Source: Microbacteriaceae bacterium
GTDB lineage: Bacteria > Actinomycetota > Actinomycetes > Actinomycetales > Microbacteriaceae
NCBI GenBank assembly: GCA_024639845.1
Contig: JAHEGG010000006.1
Location: 62,001 to 126,000 of the forward strand
Length of the DNA: 64,000 nt
Reading direction: 5' to 3'
The notes below the pieces were generated by a model. That model ran no database searches. It saw only the letters and a list, made by a program, of their open reading frames with translations, and was not told where the DNA came from. How positions within the stretch are numbered: position 1 is the stretch's first letter; every line of letters starts with the position of its first letter. Below, one piece after another: positions 56,982 through 64,000 of the stretch. The position numbers and the translations under genes were made by a program.

Positions 56982-58348
56982 GTTATTTGCCACCTAGGAC
57001 GAGCACGCAAAGCTCGAGTCCCTTTCGCAATGTTGACCGGGCCACCCCCGAAAAATTGCGCACCAGAGCCTGGTGGCTACTAGTCTTCACGCTAATCGTT
57101 CCGGGGCTTGCTCAGCTGGTTGGCGGCAACCGCAAACTTGCCCGCTTCGGGCTTCGGGCCACACTGACGGTTTGGGGGCTGGTCGGCTTTTTGTTGTTGC
57201 TCGGTCTGATCAACAAGGGCTGGGTAATCTGGCTGGTCACCCTGCCTTTTGTTGGCACGGTTATCTCGTGGGCCCTGATTGTCTATGCCGTGATCTTCTT
57301 GGTGCTGGCCGTGGATGCTCTGAGACTTTCTCAACTCGGTCGCCTCTTTGATCGGGACAAATGGATCGCTCTCGGTGCTTTCGTGTTGGTGGCCTCGCTT
57401 GGAACCCTCGCGATCAGCTCGGCAGGAAACTTTGTAGGCGCCGGCACAGGTGCTATTGGCTCGATTTTTAACCAGCAGGGATACACCGCTCCAATCGATG
57501 GTCGATACAACATCATGTTGCTTGGTTCCGACGCTGGCAGTGATCGTTTCGGTGTTCGACCTGACTCGATTTCGGTGGTGAGCATCGAAGCCGCAACGGG
57601 CAAGACGGTCACCATCAGCATCCCTAGAAATCTGCAAAAGGTGCCGTTCTCGGCCGATTCTCCACTTTGGAGCGTCTATCCGAGCGGCTGGTCTTGCGGG
57701 GTTGAATGTCTGATCAACGCGATCTATAAAGACACCATGGATAACCACCAAGACCTCTATCCAGATGCCGTCAAGAATGGCAGCAACCCCGGCATCGAAG
57801 CCACGCGCGATGCCGTCGAGGGTGTCACGGGCTTGAAGATTCAGTCTTACGTGCAGATCGATATGAGCGAGTTTTCCCGCCTGATCGATGCTCTCGGTGG
57901 TGTCGACATCGTCATTAAACAAGACCTGCCGATCGGTGGTCAGCGTGATGATGCCTCGGATGCTCGTGAATGGTTGCGCGCAAGCCCTAACCCTCAGCAC
58001 CTCGACGGCTATCACGCACTTTGGTATGGGCGCTCTCGTCACCTGACTAGCGACTACGACCGCATGGCCCGTCAGGCCGAGATTCAGAAGGCGATTCTCA
58101 AGCAGATGGACCCGGCAAACGTGCTCGCTCGATTCGAGCAGATCGCCTCAGCTTCGAAAGAGCTCGTGATGACCGACATCCCGGTTGGCATGCTTTCGGT
58201 TTATGTCGATCTAGCCACCAAGGCTAAGAAGCATGGCATTAAAACTCTCGCTCTCGTGCCGAAAAACGGGTTCGAACCAGATGTGCCCGACTTCAACAAG
58301 ATTCACAACTCAGTTCGAACCTTTATTGCCAAAGGTAAACTTTCATAG
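56978..58348 (+). CDS. LytR-CpsA-Psr (LCP) family protein
   Basis: A 456-residue membrane protein. Three helices near residues 28-45, 62-80 and 85-115 precede the LCP domain: [55 protein letters not shown] with the Arg residues that bind polyprenyl pyrophosphate. LCP enzymes join teichoic-acid-like polymers to peptidoglycan. GTG 56978 overlaps the purE stop, and the polymer export genes follow, so it likely attaches what they make. Confidence 0.93.
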   Translation: MSYLPPRTSTQSSSPFRNVDRATPEKLRTRAWWLLVFTLIVPGLAQLVGGNRKLARFGLRATLTVWGLVGFLLLLGLINKGWVIWLVTLPFVGTVISWALIVYAVIFLVLAVDALRLSQLGRLFDRDKWIALGAFVLVASLGTLAISSAGNFVGAGTGAIGSIFNQQGYTAPIDGRYNIMLLGSDAGSDRFGVRPDSISVVSIEAATGKTVTISIPRNLQKVPFSADSPLWSVYPSGWSCGVECLINAIYKDTMDNHQDLYPDAVKNGSNPGIEATRDAVEGVTGLKIQSYVQIDMSEFSRLIDALGGVDIVIKQDLPIGGQRDDASDAREWLRASPNPQHLDGYHALWYGRSRHLTSDYDRMARQAEIQKAILKQMDPANVLARFEQIASASKELVMTDIPVGMLSVYVDLATKAKKHGIKTLALVPKNGFEPDVPDFNKIHNSVRTFIAKGKLS

Positions 58349-58383
58349 AACCAGGTTTCGGTTTTAGAACATCGGAGGAACCA

Positions 58384-59232
58384 GTGACCCTTGCGGAGTT
58401 TGCTACTACGCATGGTCTGAAGCGCATCGGCGCTAGGCCTCCATTTTTCAAATACATCGCCGAGGTTTGGCAACGCCGTGGCTTCGCCTGGATGCTTTCA
58501 AACTTCACTAACCAAGCCACTCACGCTCGAACCAGACTCGGTGGCTGGTGGAACATTCTGTTGCCCACCATTCAGGCGGGTACATACGGTCTAATCTTCG
58601 GTCTTATTCTAGGCAGCAGTCGTCCGCATAACTTCTTGCCGTTCTTGTTCACCGGTGTTTTTCTGTTCTCATTCATGAGCGGCTGCTTCCAGTCTGGCGC
58701 TGGGAGCATTACAGGCAACTCTGGGCTAGTCAAAAGCCTTACTTTTCCGAGAGCGCTACTTCCGCTTTCAACCGTGATTCAACAGTTCATCAATCTCTGG
58801 CCGCAGATTGCCCTGCTACTCATCACGATCCTCATCACCCAGCAATCATTGACGGTCAGTTGGCTTCTGTTTCCTGTAGTTATTTTGCTAATGACTTCTT
58901 TCAGCTTCGGCCTGGCTTTGGTTGCTGCAAGACTCAACGCTCAATTGCGTGACCTCGGCAAGCTCATCCCGTTTGTTATTCGAATCGCGTTTTATGTGAG
59001 CGGTGTGTTCTTCAGCGTCGACAAAGTGCTCGGCAAGTGGCCCGAGGTCATGGCCGTGTTCAAGTTCAACCCGTTCTATGACTTCATCGAACTTGCCCGT
59101 GGCCTTTTGGTCAACGGCTATGCACCGACCACCGAACTTTGGTTGCTATGCATCGGCTGGGCTGTGCTGTTGCCGATAGTCGGAATCGTCTTCTTCTGGA
59201 AGGCAGAGGAGGTGTACGGACGCGATGACTGA
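58384..59232 (+). CDS. Polysaccharide/teichoic acid ABC exporter permease
   Basis: A 282-residue Wzm/TagG-type permease with six helices; TRLGGWWNILLPTIQAG and SVDKVLGKWPE lie in loop regions. GTG 58384 follows GGAGG by six bases. It overlaps the ATPase gene by 8 bases. It exports undecaprenyl-linked wall polymer, in cooperation with the ATPase at 59225. Confidence 0.9.
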   Translation: MTLAEFATTHGLKRIGARPPFFKYIAEVWQRRGFAWMLSNFTNQATHARTRLGGWWNILLPTIQAGTYGLIFGLILGSSRPHNFLPFLFTGVFLFSFMSGCFQSGAGSITGNSGLVKSLTFPRALLPLSTVIQQFINLWPQIALLLITILITQQSLTVSWLLFPVVILLMTSFSFGLALVAARLNAQLRDLGKLIPFVIRIAFYVSGVFFSVDKVLGKWPEVMAVFKFNPFYDFIELARGLLVNGYAPTTELWLLCIGWAVLLPIVGIVFFWKAEEVYGRDD

Positions 59233-60016
59233 CGAAACCGCACCGAGCGCACCCGCAACCGAAGAACGTCAACCCGTGGTCGTCGTTGACGGCGTCGACA
59301 TCATTTATCAGGTTTATGCCTCTGGCAAAAAGGCAAACAAGTACAACGGCGTTAGCAAAAAAGGAAGCCGCGGTCAGTTGCGTCAGGTTCACGCGGTAAA
59401 GAACGTTTCGTTCACTGTCTATAAGGGTGAAACCGTTGGCATCATCGGCACTAATGGCTCAGGAAAATCGAGCCTTTTGCGGGCGGTTGCAGGACTAACT
59501 CAACCTGCTAACGGTGCGGTTTATGCATCGGCCCGACCCGTTTTGCTAGGTGTTGGTGCCGTGTTGATGCCTGCACTTTCGGGTGAAAAGAACATCCTTC
59601 TCGGTGGATTGGCCATGGGCTACAGCAAAAAAGAAACCGAAGAACTTGCCCCCGCAATCACAGAGTTCGCGGGGCTCGAAGAATTCATCGACCTGCCGAT
59701 GCGAACTTATTCTTCGGGCATGTCTGCCCGTCTTCGTTTTGCAATCGCGGCCTCACGAAGTCACGACATCTTGATCATCGATGAGGCTCTGTCGGTTGGC
59801 GACCAGCAGTTCCGCAAGCGCAGCGAAGCCAGGATGCGCGAGATGCGTGACAACGCCGGCACCGTGTTTCTCGTGAGTCACAGCATGAAGTCGATTCTCG
59901 ACACCTGCAGCAGGGTCATCTGGCTCGAAAAGGGTGTGCTCACCATGGACGGCGATCCACGCGAGGTCTGCAACGCATACAACGAATACACCGGCGTAAA
60001 AACGATCGACGACTAG
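59225..60016 (+). CDS. Polysaccharide/teichoic acid ABC exporter ATPase
   Basis: A 263-residue Wzt/TagH-type ATPase: GTNGSGKSSLL (Walker A), SSGMSARLRFAIAA (signature), ILIIDEALSVGD (Walker B) and SHSMKSI. A 40-residue N-terminal extension (VYASGKKANKYNGVSKKG) is typical. It lacks the C-terminal carbohydrate-binding domain of some Wzt proteins. Eight-base overlap with the permease gene. Confidence 0.92.
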   Translation: MTDETAPSAPATEERQPVVVVDGVDIIYQVYASGKKANKYNGVSKKGSRGQLRQVHAVKNVSFTVYKGETVGIIGTNGSGKSSLLRAVAGLTQPANGAVYASARPVLLGVGAVLMPALSGEKNILLGGLAMGYSKKETEELAPAITEFAGLEEFIDLPMRTYSSGMSARLRFAIAASRSHDILIIDEALSVGDQQFRKRSEARMREMRDNAGTVFLVSHSMKSILDTCSRVIWLEKGVLTMDGDPREVCNAYNEYTGVKTIDD

Positions 60017-60018
60017 CC

Positions 60019-61032
60019 ATGGCGGCGAAAACCTCACTTCCACCGTTGAGCGTGATGCTCCCGGTGCTAAATGAAGAAGCCCACCTCCGAGCCGCGGTCG
60101 AGTCGATCCTGTCGCAGGAGTATCCGGCCGAACTCGAAATCCTGCTCGCGCTCGGGCCTTCATCCGACCGCACCGATGAGTTGGCTGCCGAACTCGCAAA
60201 ACGCGATTCGCGCGTCCACTTGGTGCCGAACCCCGCGGCAAAGACCACGGTCGGCCTCAACGAATGCATTCGTCAGGCTAAACACAATTACATCGTTCGC
60301 GTCGATGCTCACAGCGAGCTAGCTCCTGGCTACCTCAAGCGCGGCATCGAGATTTTGCTTGAAACCGGAGCCGACGAGCTCGGTGGCATCATGGCGGCGG
60401 CCGGCACCAGCGCACTGCAAAAGGCTGTTGCTTGGGCCTACACCAGCCGTTTCGGCGTGGGCGGGGCTAGTTATCACGTTGGTGGCAGGGCTGGCGAGGC
60501 CGAATCGGCCTATCTTGGCATTTTTCGCAAGGATGCGCTGACGCGGGTCGGCGGTTACGACGAGTCGATCGTGCGCGGCGAAGACTGGGATCTAGCTCAG
60601 CGAATTAAATCGACCGGGGGGCTGGTTTGGTTTAGCCCCGAGCTCAAGGTCACTTACTGGCCGCGCGGCCGTTTCACTGCGCTCGTCAAGCAGTTTTGGT
60701 CGACTGGAGTTTGGCGCGGAGACCTGACCAGACGTGATCTTGCGCGAGCATCCAAGCGTTATTTTGCGCCGCCACTAATGGTCTTGATCACTCTGATCGG
60801 TTTGCTGTTTCTGGCTGTCGGTGACCTGCTAGGAATCATTCCACTTGCCGCCTATCTGGCCGGTGTCGCGGTGTTGGCAGCAACGGCGAGCGACCTGCCG
60901 CTCAAGGCACGTGCGGCCGTGCTATTCGTGCTGCCGGCCATTCACTTTTCTTGGGGAGCGGGTTTCTGGAGGGGTCTCGCGATTGGAGCTGGCTCGACCA
61001 TCGACCGAAGCCGAGTGGGTGTCCGCTCGTGA
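60019..61032 (+). CDS. Glycosyltransferase family 2 (ExoA-like)
   Basis: A 337-residue GT2 enzyme: SVMLPVLNEEAHLR, VRVDAHSELAPGY (DxH variant of the DxD metal site), YLGIFRKDALTRVGGYDES and GEDWDLAQR (ED catalytic). Two hydrophobic stretches near the end anchor it in the membrane. It probably adds sugar to the wall polymer. Its stop overlaps the GTG of the next gene. Confidence 0.9.
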   Translation: MAAKTSLPPLSVMLPVLNEEAHLRAAVESILSQEYPAELEILLALGPSSDRTDELAAELAKRDSRVHLVPNPAAKTTVGLNECIRQAKHNYIVRVDAHSELAPGYLKRGIEILLETGADELGGIMAAAGTSALQKAVAWAYTSRFGVGGASYHVGGRAGEAESAYLGIFRKDALTRVGGYDESIVRGEDWDLAQRIKSTGGLVWFSPELKVTYWPRGRFTALVKQFWSTGVWRGDLTRRDLARASKRYFAPPLMVLITLIGLLFLAVGDLLGIIPLAAYLAGVAVLAATASDLPLKARAAVLFVLPAIHFSWGAGFWRGLAIGAGSTIDRSRVGVRS

Positions 61033-62219
61033 GCTGGACCAACTATCTGAATCCCAGCCGACTTCTCGGCGGTCTTCGACGTCGCGGTGTTTTGTATCTG
61101 CGCAGGCTGGCCTATCGGCCGGGTTCGAAGCCGCTAAATCCAAAAGCAGTGCTGTTCGAGGCTTTCGAGGGCAAGGTAATCGGCGACAGCCCATACGAGA
61201 TTTTTCGCCACCTAAAGTCGGTTCGACCAGACCTAGAGTTCTACTGGTCGGTGAAGCCAGGGGTCGAAGCGCCCGAAGGTTCGACCGGCCTAGTTTGGGC
61301 ATCCAAGGCCTGGTTTCAGGCGCTAGCCAGCAGCAAATACTTGGTGAACAACTCAAACTTTCCTTGGTATTTTCGCAAGGTACCCGGTCAGGTGTATCTG
61401 CAAACCTGGCATGGCACCCCGCTCAAGCGACTCGGTCGCGACGTAGGAGTCGACCAGTTCAGCGCCCTCTACCAGCAGACCATGGATCGCGAAGCGCAAG
61501 CCTGGGACTACCTAATCGCCCCCAACGATTTCTGTGCCGAGCGATTCCCAAGCATCTTTGGCTATCGCGGTGAGCAGTTGATAACCGGTTACCCGCGCAA
61601 TGACCGCCTCAGCAAGACCACGGATGCACAACGCCAAGTCATTCGTGCCAACCTGGGTATCACAGACCCGAGCGAACAACTCGTGCTCTATGCGCCAACT
61701 TGGCGAGAGTTCAAGCGAACCCCCACCGGTAACTGGGACACGGTCAACTTTGTCGGGCCGACAACCGAGTTGCCCGAGGGGTTCACCCTACTGTTTCGTG
61801 GGCACCACAACACCTACGCCGCACACAGCAACAAAGTTTCCGGACGAGCGATTGACGTTACGAAATACCCTGACGTTACCGACCTCTATTTGGCCGCCGA
61901 CGTGCTGGTCACCGATTACTCTTCGGTGATGTTCGACTACACCGTTACAGGAAAGCCGATCCTCTTCTTAGCCCCCGACCTCGTGCGCTACCGCTCCGAA
62001 CGTGGCTTCTATCTTGACTATGAGGCTGAGGTTCCCGGCCCAATATTCAAAACCTCGGATGAACTGGTCGCCGCCCTGCCAAACCTCGATCGCATCTCGG
62101 CCAAATACGCCATCCAATACCGGGCCTGGCAGGCCAAGTTTGACCATCTCGAGGATGGTTTTGCGGCAAAGCGCGTGGTTGAGCGCGTTTGGGGCAATTC
62201 CCAGCATCGTCCTAACTGA
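61029..62219 (+). CDS. CDP-glycerol glycerophosphotransferase family protein (TagB/TagF-like)
   Basis: A 396-residue enzyme that transfers glycerol- or ribitol-phosphate from CDP to a lipid-linked acceptor. TWHGTPLKRLGRD holds a key histidine, YPRNDRL and LYAPTWREF follow, FRGHHNTY the second His, and VTDYSSVMFDY the CDP site. GTG 61029 overlaps the GT2 stop; the longer frame lies inside that gene. With the LCP and Wzm/Wzt genes it implies a teichoic-acid-like polymer. Confidence 0.92.
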   Translation: MSWTNYLNPSRLLGGLRRRGVLYLRRLAYRPGSKPLNPKAVLFEAFEGKVIGDSPYEIFRHLKSVRPDLEFYWSVKPGVEAPEGSTGLVWASKAWFQALASSKYLVNNSNFPWYFRKVPGQVYLQTWHGTPLKRLGRDVGVDQFSALYQQTMDREAQAWDYLIAPNDFCAERFPSIFGYRGEQLITGYPRNDRLSKTTDAQRQVIRANLGITDPSEQLVLYAPTWREFKRTPTGNWDTVNFVGPTTELPEGFTLLFRGHHNTYAAHSNKVSGRAIDVTKYPDVTDLYLAADVLVTDYSSVMFDYTVTGKPILFLAPDLVRYRSERGFYLDYEAEVPGPIFKTSDELVAALPNLDRISAKYAIQYRAWQAKFDHLEDGFAAKRVVERVWGNSQHRPN

Positions 62220-62286
62220 TTTTTAGGGCTCAAAAGTTAGGCTTAAAGGGCCCCGCCGGTTTGTGCGACGCCTGAGAGGACCATCC

Positions 62287-62769
62287 ATGAGAAGGTTTTT
62301 AGCCGCTGCGGCCATCATCGCGGCCACGTTCAGCCTGAGCGGCTGTGACATTTTTTATCCGAACTGGGGGCAAACCACGCCTCCGACCGATGATCCTACA
62401 GTCACGCCAACCGAGAGCCAGAGCCCTTCGGTCGAGCCAACGGTGACCCCGACTCCGACCAAGAAACCGCAGGCCAAGGCCGTGGTTCGCATTCTCCAGA
62501 GTTCGGTCGACTCCAACTCGGGCATCATCAACATCATCGCCGAAGTTGCCGACATTTCAGAGGATGGCGGAACCTGCACCCTCAAAGTCACTCAGGGTGC
62601 CGTCTCGCGGTCATTCACCGCCAAGGCGGAAAGCAACGTGACCGACACGCAGTGCTACCCATTGAACCTGGCTATCACTGGTTTTGCTTCAGGCCCAGCA
62701 AACTTCACCGTCACATACGACTCCGCCGATTACACCGGCGCCGCGAGCGACCAGATCACGATTCCATAG
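62287..62769 (+). CDS. Secreted lipoprotein
   Basis: A 160-residue lipoprotein. MRRFLAAAAIIAATFSLSGC is a signal with lipobox LSGC. A Thr/Pro/Ser linker (TPTESQSPSVEPTVTPTPTKK) leads to a 90-residue domain with two cysteines (TCTLK, TQCYP), probably beta-rich. GAGAGGA before ATG 62287 sets the start; an upstream in-frame start at 62263 is less likely. Three bases separate it from the next gene, so they are cotranscribed. Unrecognised. Confidence 0.8.
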   Translation: MRRFLAAAAIIAATFSLSGCDIFYPNWGQTTPPTDDPTVTPTESQSPSVEPTVTPTPTKKPQAKAVVRILQSSVDSNSGIINIIAEVADISEDGGTCTLKVTQGAVSRSFTAKAESNVTDTQCYPLNLAITGFASGPANFTVTYDSADYTGAASDQITIP

Positions 62770-62772
62770 TCG

Positions 62773-64000
62773 ATGTCAAAGTTTTTGCGACGAGTCATCT
62801 CAGCCGCAGCATCCCTGCTGTTGGCTTTGATTGGCATTGTCGCGCTCGAGCAGGAACAGCCGGCAGCCGCACTGAACGGCAACATGTTCGACCCTGGTCT
62901 GATCATCTCCGACAGCGTTTTTTATGACTTCGGAACCATGACGGTTGCGGAGATTCAAAGATTCTTGGATGCGAAAAACCCGAACTGTCGAGCGTCGGCA
63001 AACGGGCCAGCTTGTCTCAAGAACTATCGCATGGACACTCAAGCCAAGGCGGGGGAGTCTGGTCGCTGCGACCCGGTTGCCGCCAAGACCGACCAGAGCG
63101 CGGCCCAAATCATCTTTGACGTGGCTAACGCTTGCAAAATCAACCCCCGCGTTCTGCTGGTGATTTTGCAAAAGGAACAGGGGCTTGTTCAGGCACCGAA
63201 TCCAACGGAGTATATGTATCGAGCAGCGCTCGGATACGGATGCCCCGATAGCAAGCCAGAGATTTGCGGAAAAGGTTCGACCATCACCGGCTTGTTCAAT
63301 CAGCTTTATCGCGGAGCAGGTCAGCTGCAGTGGTATGGCGACCCGAGGGGTTCGTTTACCTATCTGAAGGTGGGCACGAATGTCTCGGTCAAGTACTACC
63401 CGGATGACAACCGAACCACAAAGTGCGGTTCGAAGACATTCATGCTCAAGAGTCAGGCCACCGCCGCTCTCTACTACTACACGCCGTACACGCCTAACGA
63501 AGCGGCACTCAAGAACCTTTATGGCACGGGCGACAACTGCAGCGCCTACGGCAATCGCAATTTCTGGCGCTTTTTCTCAGACTGGTTCGGAAGCCCGATT
63601 GCTGGTGGCTTCTTGTTGAAGAGCGCTGATTCAGATACCTACCTGATCGTCGACGAAAAGAAATACAAGATCACCGACCCGAGCATCTTGCCCTCGCTTG
63701 AACCGCTCGGCCCGCTCGGCACCGTTTCGCAGCCATACCTTGATTCCTTCGAAGATGGTGGCGAGTTCACTCCGATCGTCAAGGCTGCAAATCAGCAAAA
63801 ATACCTGATCGCGGGCGGCAAACGCTATTCGATCAGTAGTTGTGCGCTCGCGGCAGACTTTGACCTCGATTGTGCCAAGGCGATCACACTCACCTCGTCG
63901 CAGTTGCAGGCTTTGCCTCTGGATGGTCCTTTGACACGACTAGTGAAGGGAACCGGCGAAGACTGGTATTACGTCGATGAAGGTCAGGTGCGCGAGATTC
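62773..64000 (+). CDS. Secreted protein with C-terminal repeats, 3' end outside window
   Basis: Open from ATG 62773 to the window's end, 409 codons. A signal peptide (RRVISAAASLLLALIGIVAL) leads to a domain with FDPGLIISDSVFYDFGTMTVAEIQRFLDA, NCLKNYRM-type CLKNYRMDTQAKA, NPRVLLVILQKEQGLV, and YRGAGQLQWYGDP, a pattern I know from large secreted actinobacterial proteins of unknown role (often labelled haemagglutinin-like). Three repeats then begin: LIVDEKKYKITDP, LIAGGKRYSISSC and WYYVDEGQVREI. Possible Glu of QKEQG may be catalytic for wall cleavage; that is a guess. Confidence 0.8.
   Translation, partial: MSKFLRRVISAAASLLLALIGIVALEQEQPAAALNGNMFDPGLIISDSVFYDFGTMTVAEIQRFLDAKNPNCRASANGPACLKNYRMDTQAKAGESGRCDPVAAKTDQSAAQIIFDVANACKINPRVLLVILQKEQGLVQAPNPTEYMYRAALGYGCPDSKPEICGKGSTITGLFNQLYRGAGQLQWYGDPRGSFTYLKVGTNVSVKYYPDDNRTTKCGSKTFMLKSQATAALYYYTPYTPNEAALKNLYGTGDNCSAYGNRNFWRFFSDWFGSPIAGGFLLKSADSDTYLIVDEKKYKITDPSILPSLEPLGPLGTVSQPYLDSFEDGGEFTPIVKAANQQKYLIAGGKRYSISSCALAADFDLDCAKAITLTSSQLQALPLDGPLTRLVKGTGEDWYYVDEGQVREI

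Noticed and set aside
57092-58042. 316-codon minus-strand frame over the LCP gene
   Set aside because: Antisense shadow; the LCP domain on the plus strand is unambiguous.

Overview
The window looks like a chromosome segment of a small-genome actinobacterium, most likely Microbacteriaceae (possibly a freshwater Rhodoluna/Aquiluna-type lineage; the genus is inference). The reasons are moderate-to-high GC by eye, very short gaps, many start/stop overlaps, frequent GTG/TTG starts, a split acyl-CoA carboxylase with an AccE epsilon subunit, a Cys-less LpdA-type quinone reductase, LCP proteins, and a ZTP riboswitch ahead of glyA. No stretch over about 300 bases lacks a gene or a structured RNA. I found no rRNA, tRNA, CRISPR array, IS element or integrase.

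Layout. 1-780: end of a secreted Ig-like repeat protein. 0.8-6.1 kb: one-carbon and tryptophan block (purU; ZTP riboswitch-glyA-folD; kynU-kynA). 6.2-12.8 kb: ABC exporter, secreted Pro/Ser/Thr-rich protein, orphan DNA methyltransferase-like protein, and a three-gene ABC-2 efflux operon with terminator. 12.8-16.8 kb: small membrane protein and ribD-ribE-ribBA-ribH behind an FMN riboswitch. 16.9-18.6 kb: a lower-GC islet of three genes, a toxin-like small protein, an unknown (possible immunity) protein and a DUF4417 protein. 18.6-23.4 kb: trpS, a membrane protein with its XRE regulator, xthA and a GH13 amylase. 23.4-27.3 kb: Rieske/Tat protein, a 35-residue membrane peptide and sdhCDAB. 27.4-36.5 kb: manC and a nucleoside salvage locus (BMP lipoprotein, cdd, deoA, add, PTS EIIA and EIIB, FMN-barrel protein, phosphosugar mutase, PNP). 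36.7-42.7 kb: lpdA, ROK regulator and a sugar ABC importer. 42.7-54.8 kb: SPFH protein, accA3, maf, TrmA-like methyltransferase, a two-component system with a third membrane gene, DUF885 peptidase, accE-accD5 and birA. 54.8-64 kb: PH-domain protein, purK-purE, and an envelope cluster (LCP, Wzm/Wzt-type exporter, GT2, TagB/F-like transferase, lipoprotein, secreted repeat protein running off the end).

How it fits together. glyA, folD and purU cycle one-carbon units between serine, tetrahydrofolate and formate; the ZTP riboswitch links glyA-folD to purine one-carbon status. kynA/kynU produce anthranilate and alanine from tryptophan, and formylkynurenine hydrolysis also releases formate. The nucleoside block turns imported nucleosides into bases and pentose phosphates, but its usual transporter ATPase/permeases and the EIIC partner are absent here. 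The accA3/accD5/accE/birA set makes and biotinylates an acyl-CoA carboxylase. The last 7 kb builds and exports a glycerol- or ribitol-phosphate-type wall polymer.

The most unusual region is the 16.9-18.6 kb islet. Also of note are two stacked hairpins between the sugar-binding protein and ATPase genes, several perfect operator-like palindromes, the small protein beside sdhB, and the incomplete nucleoside transport genes.
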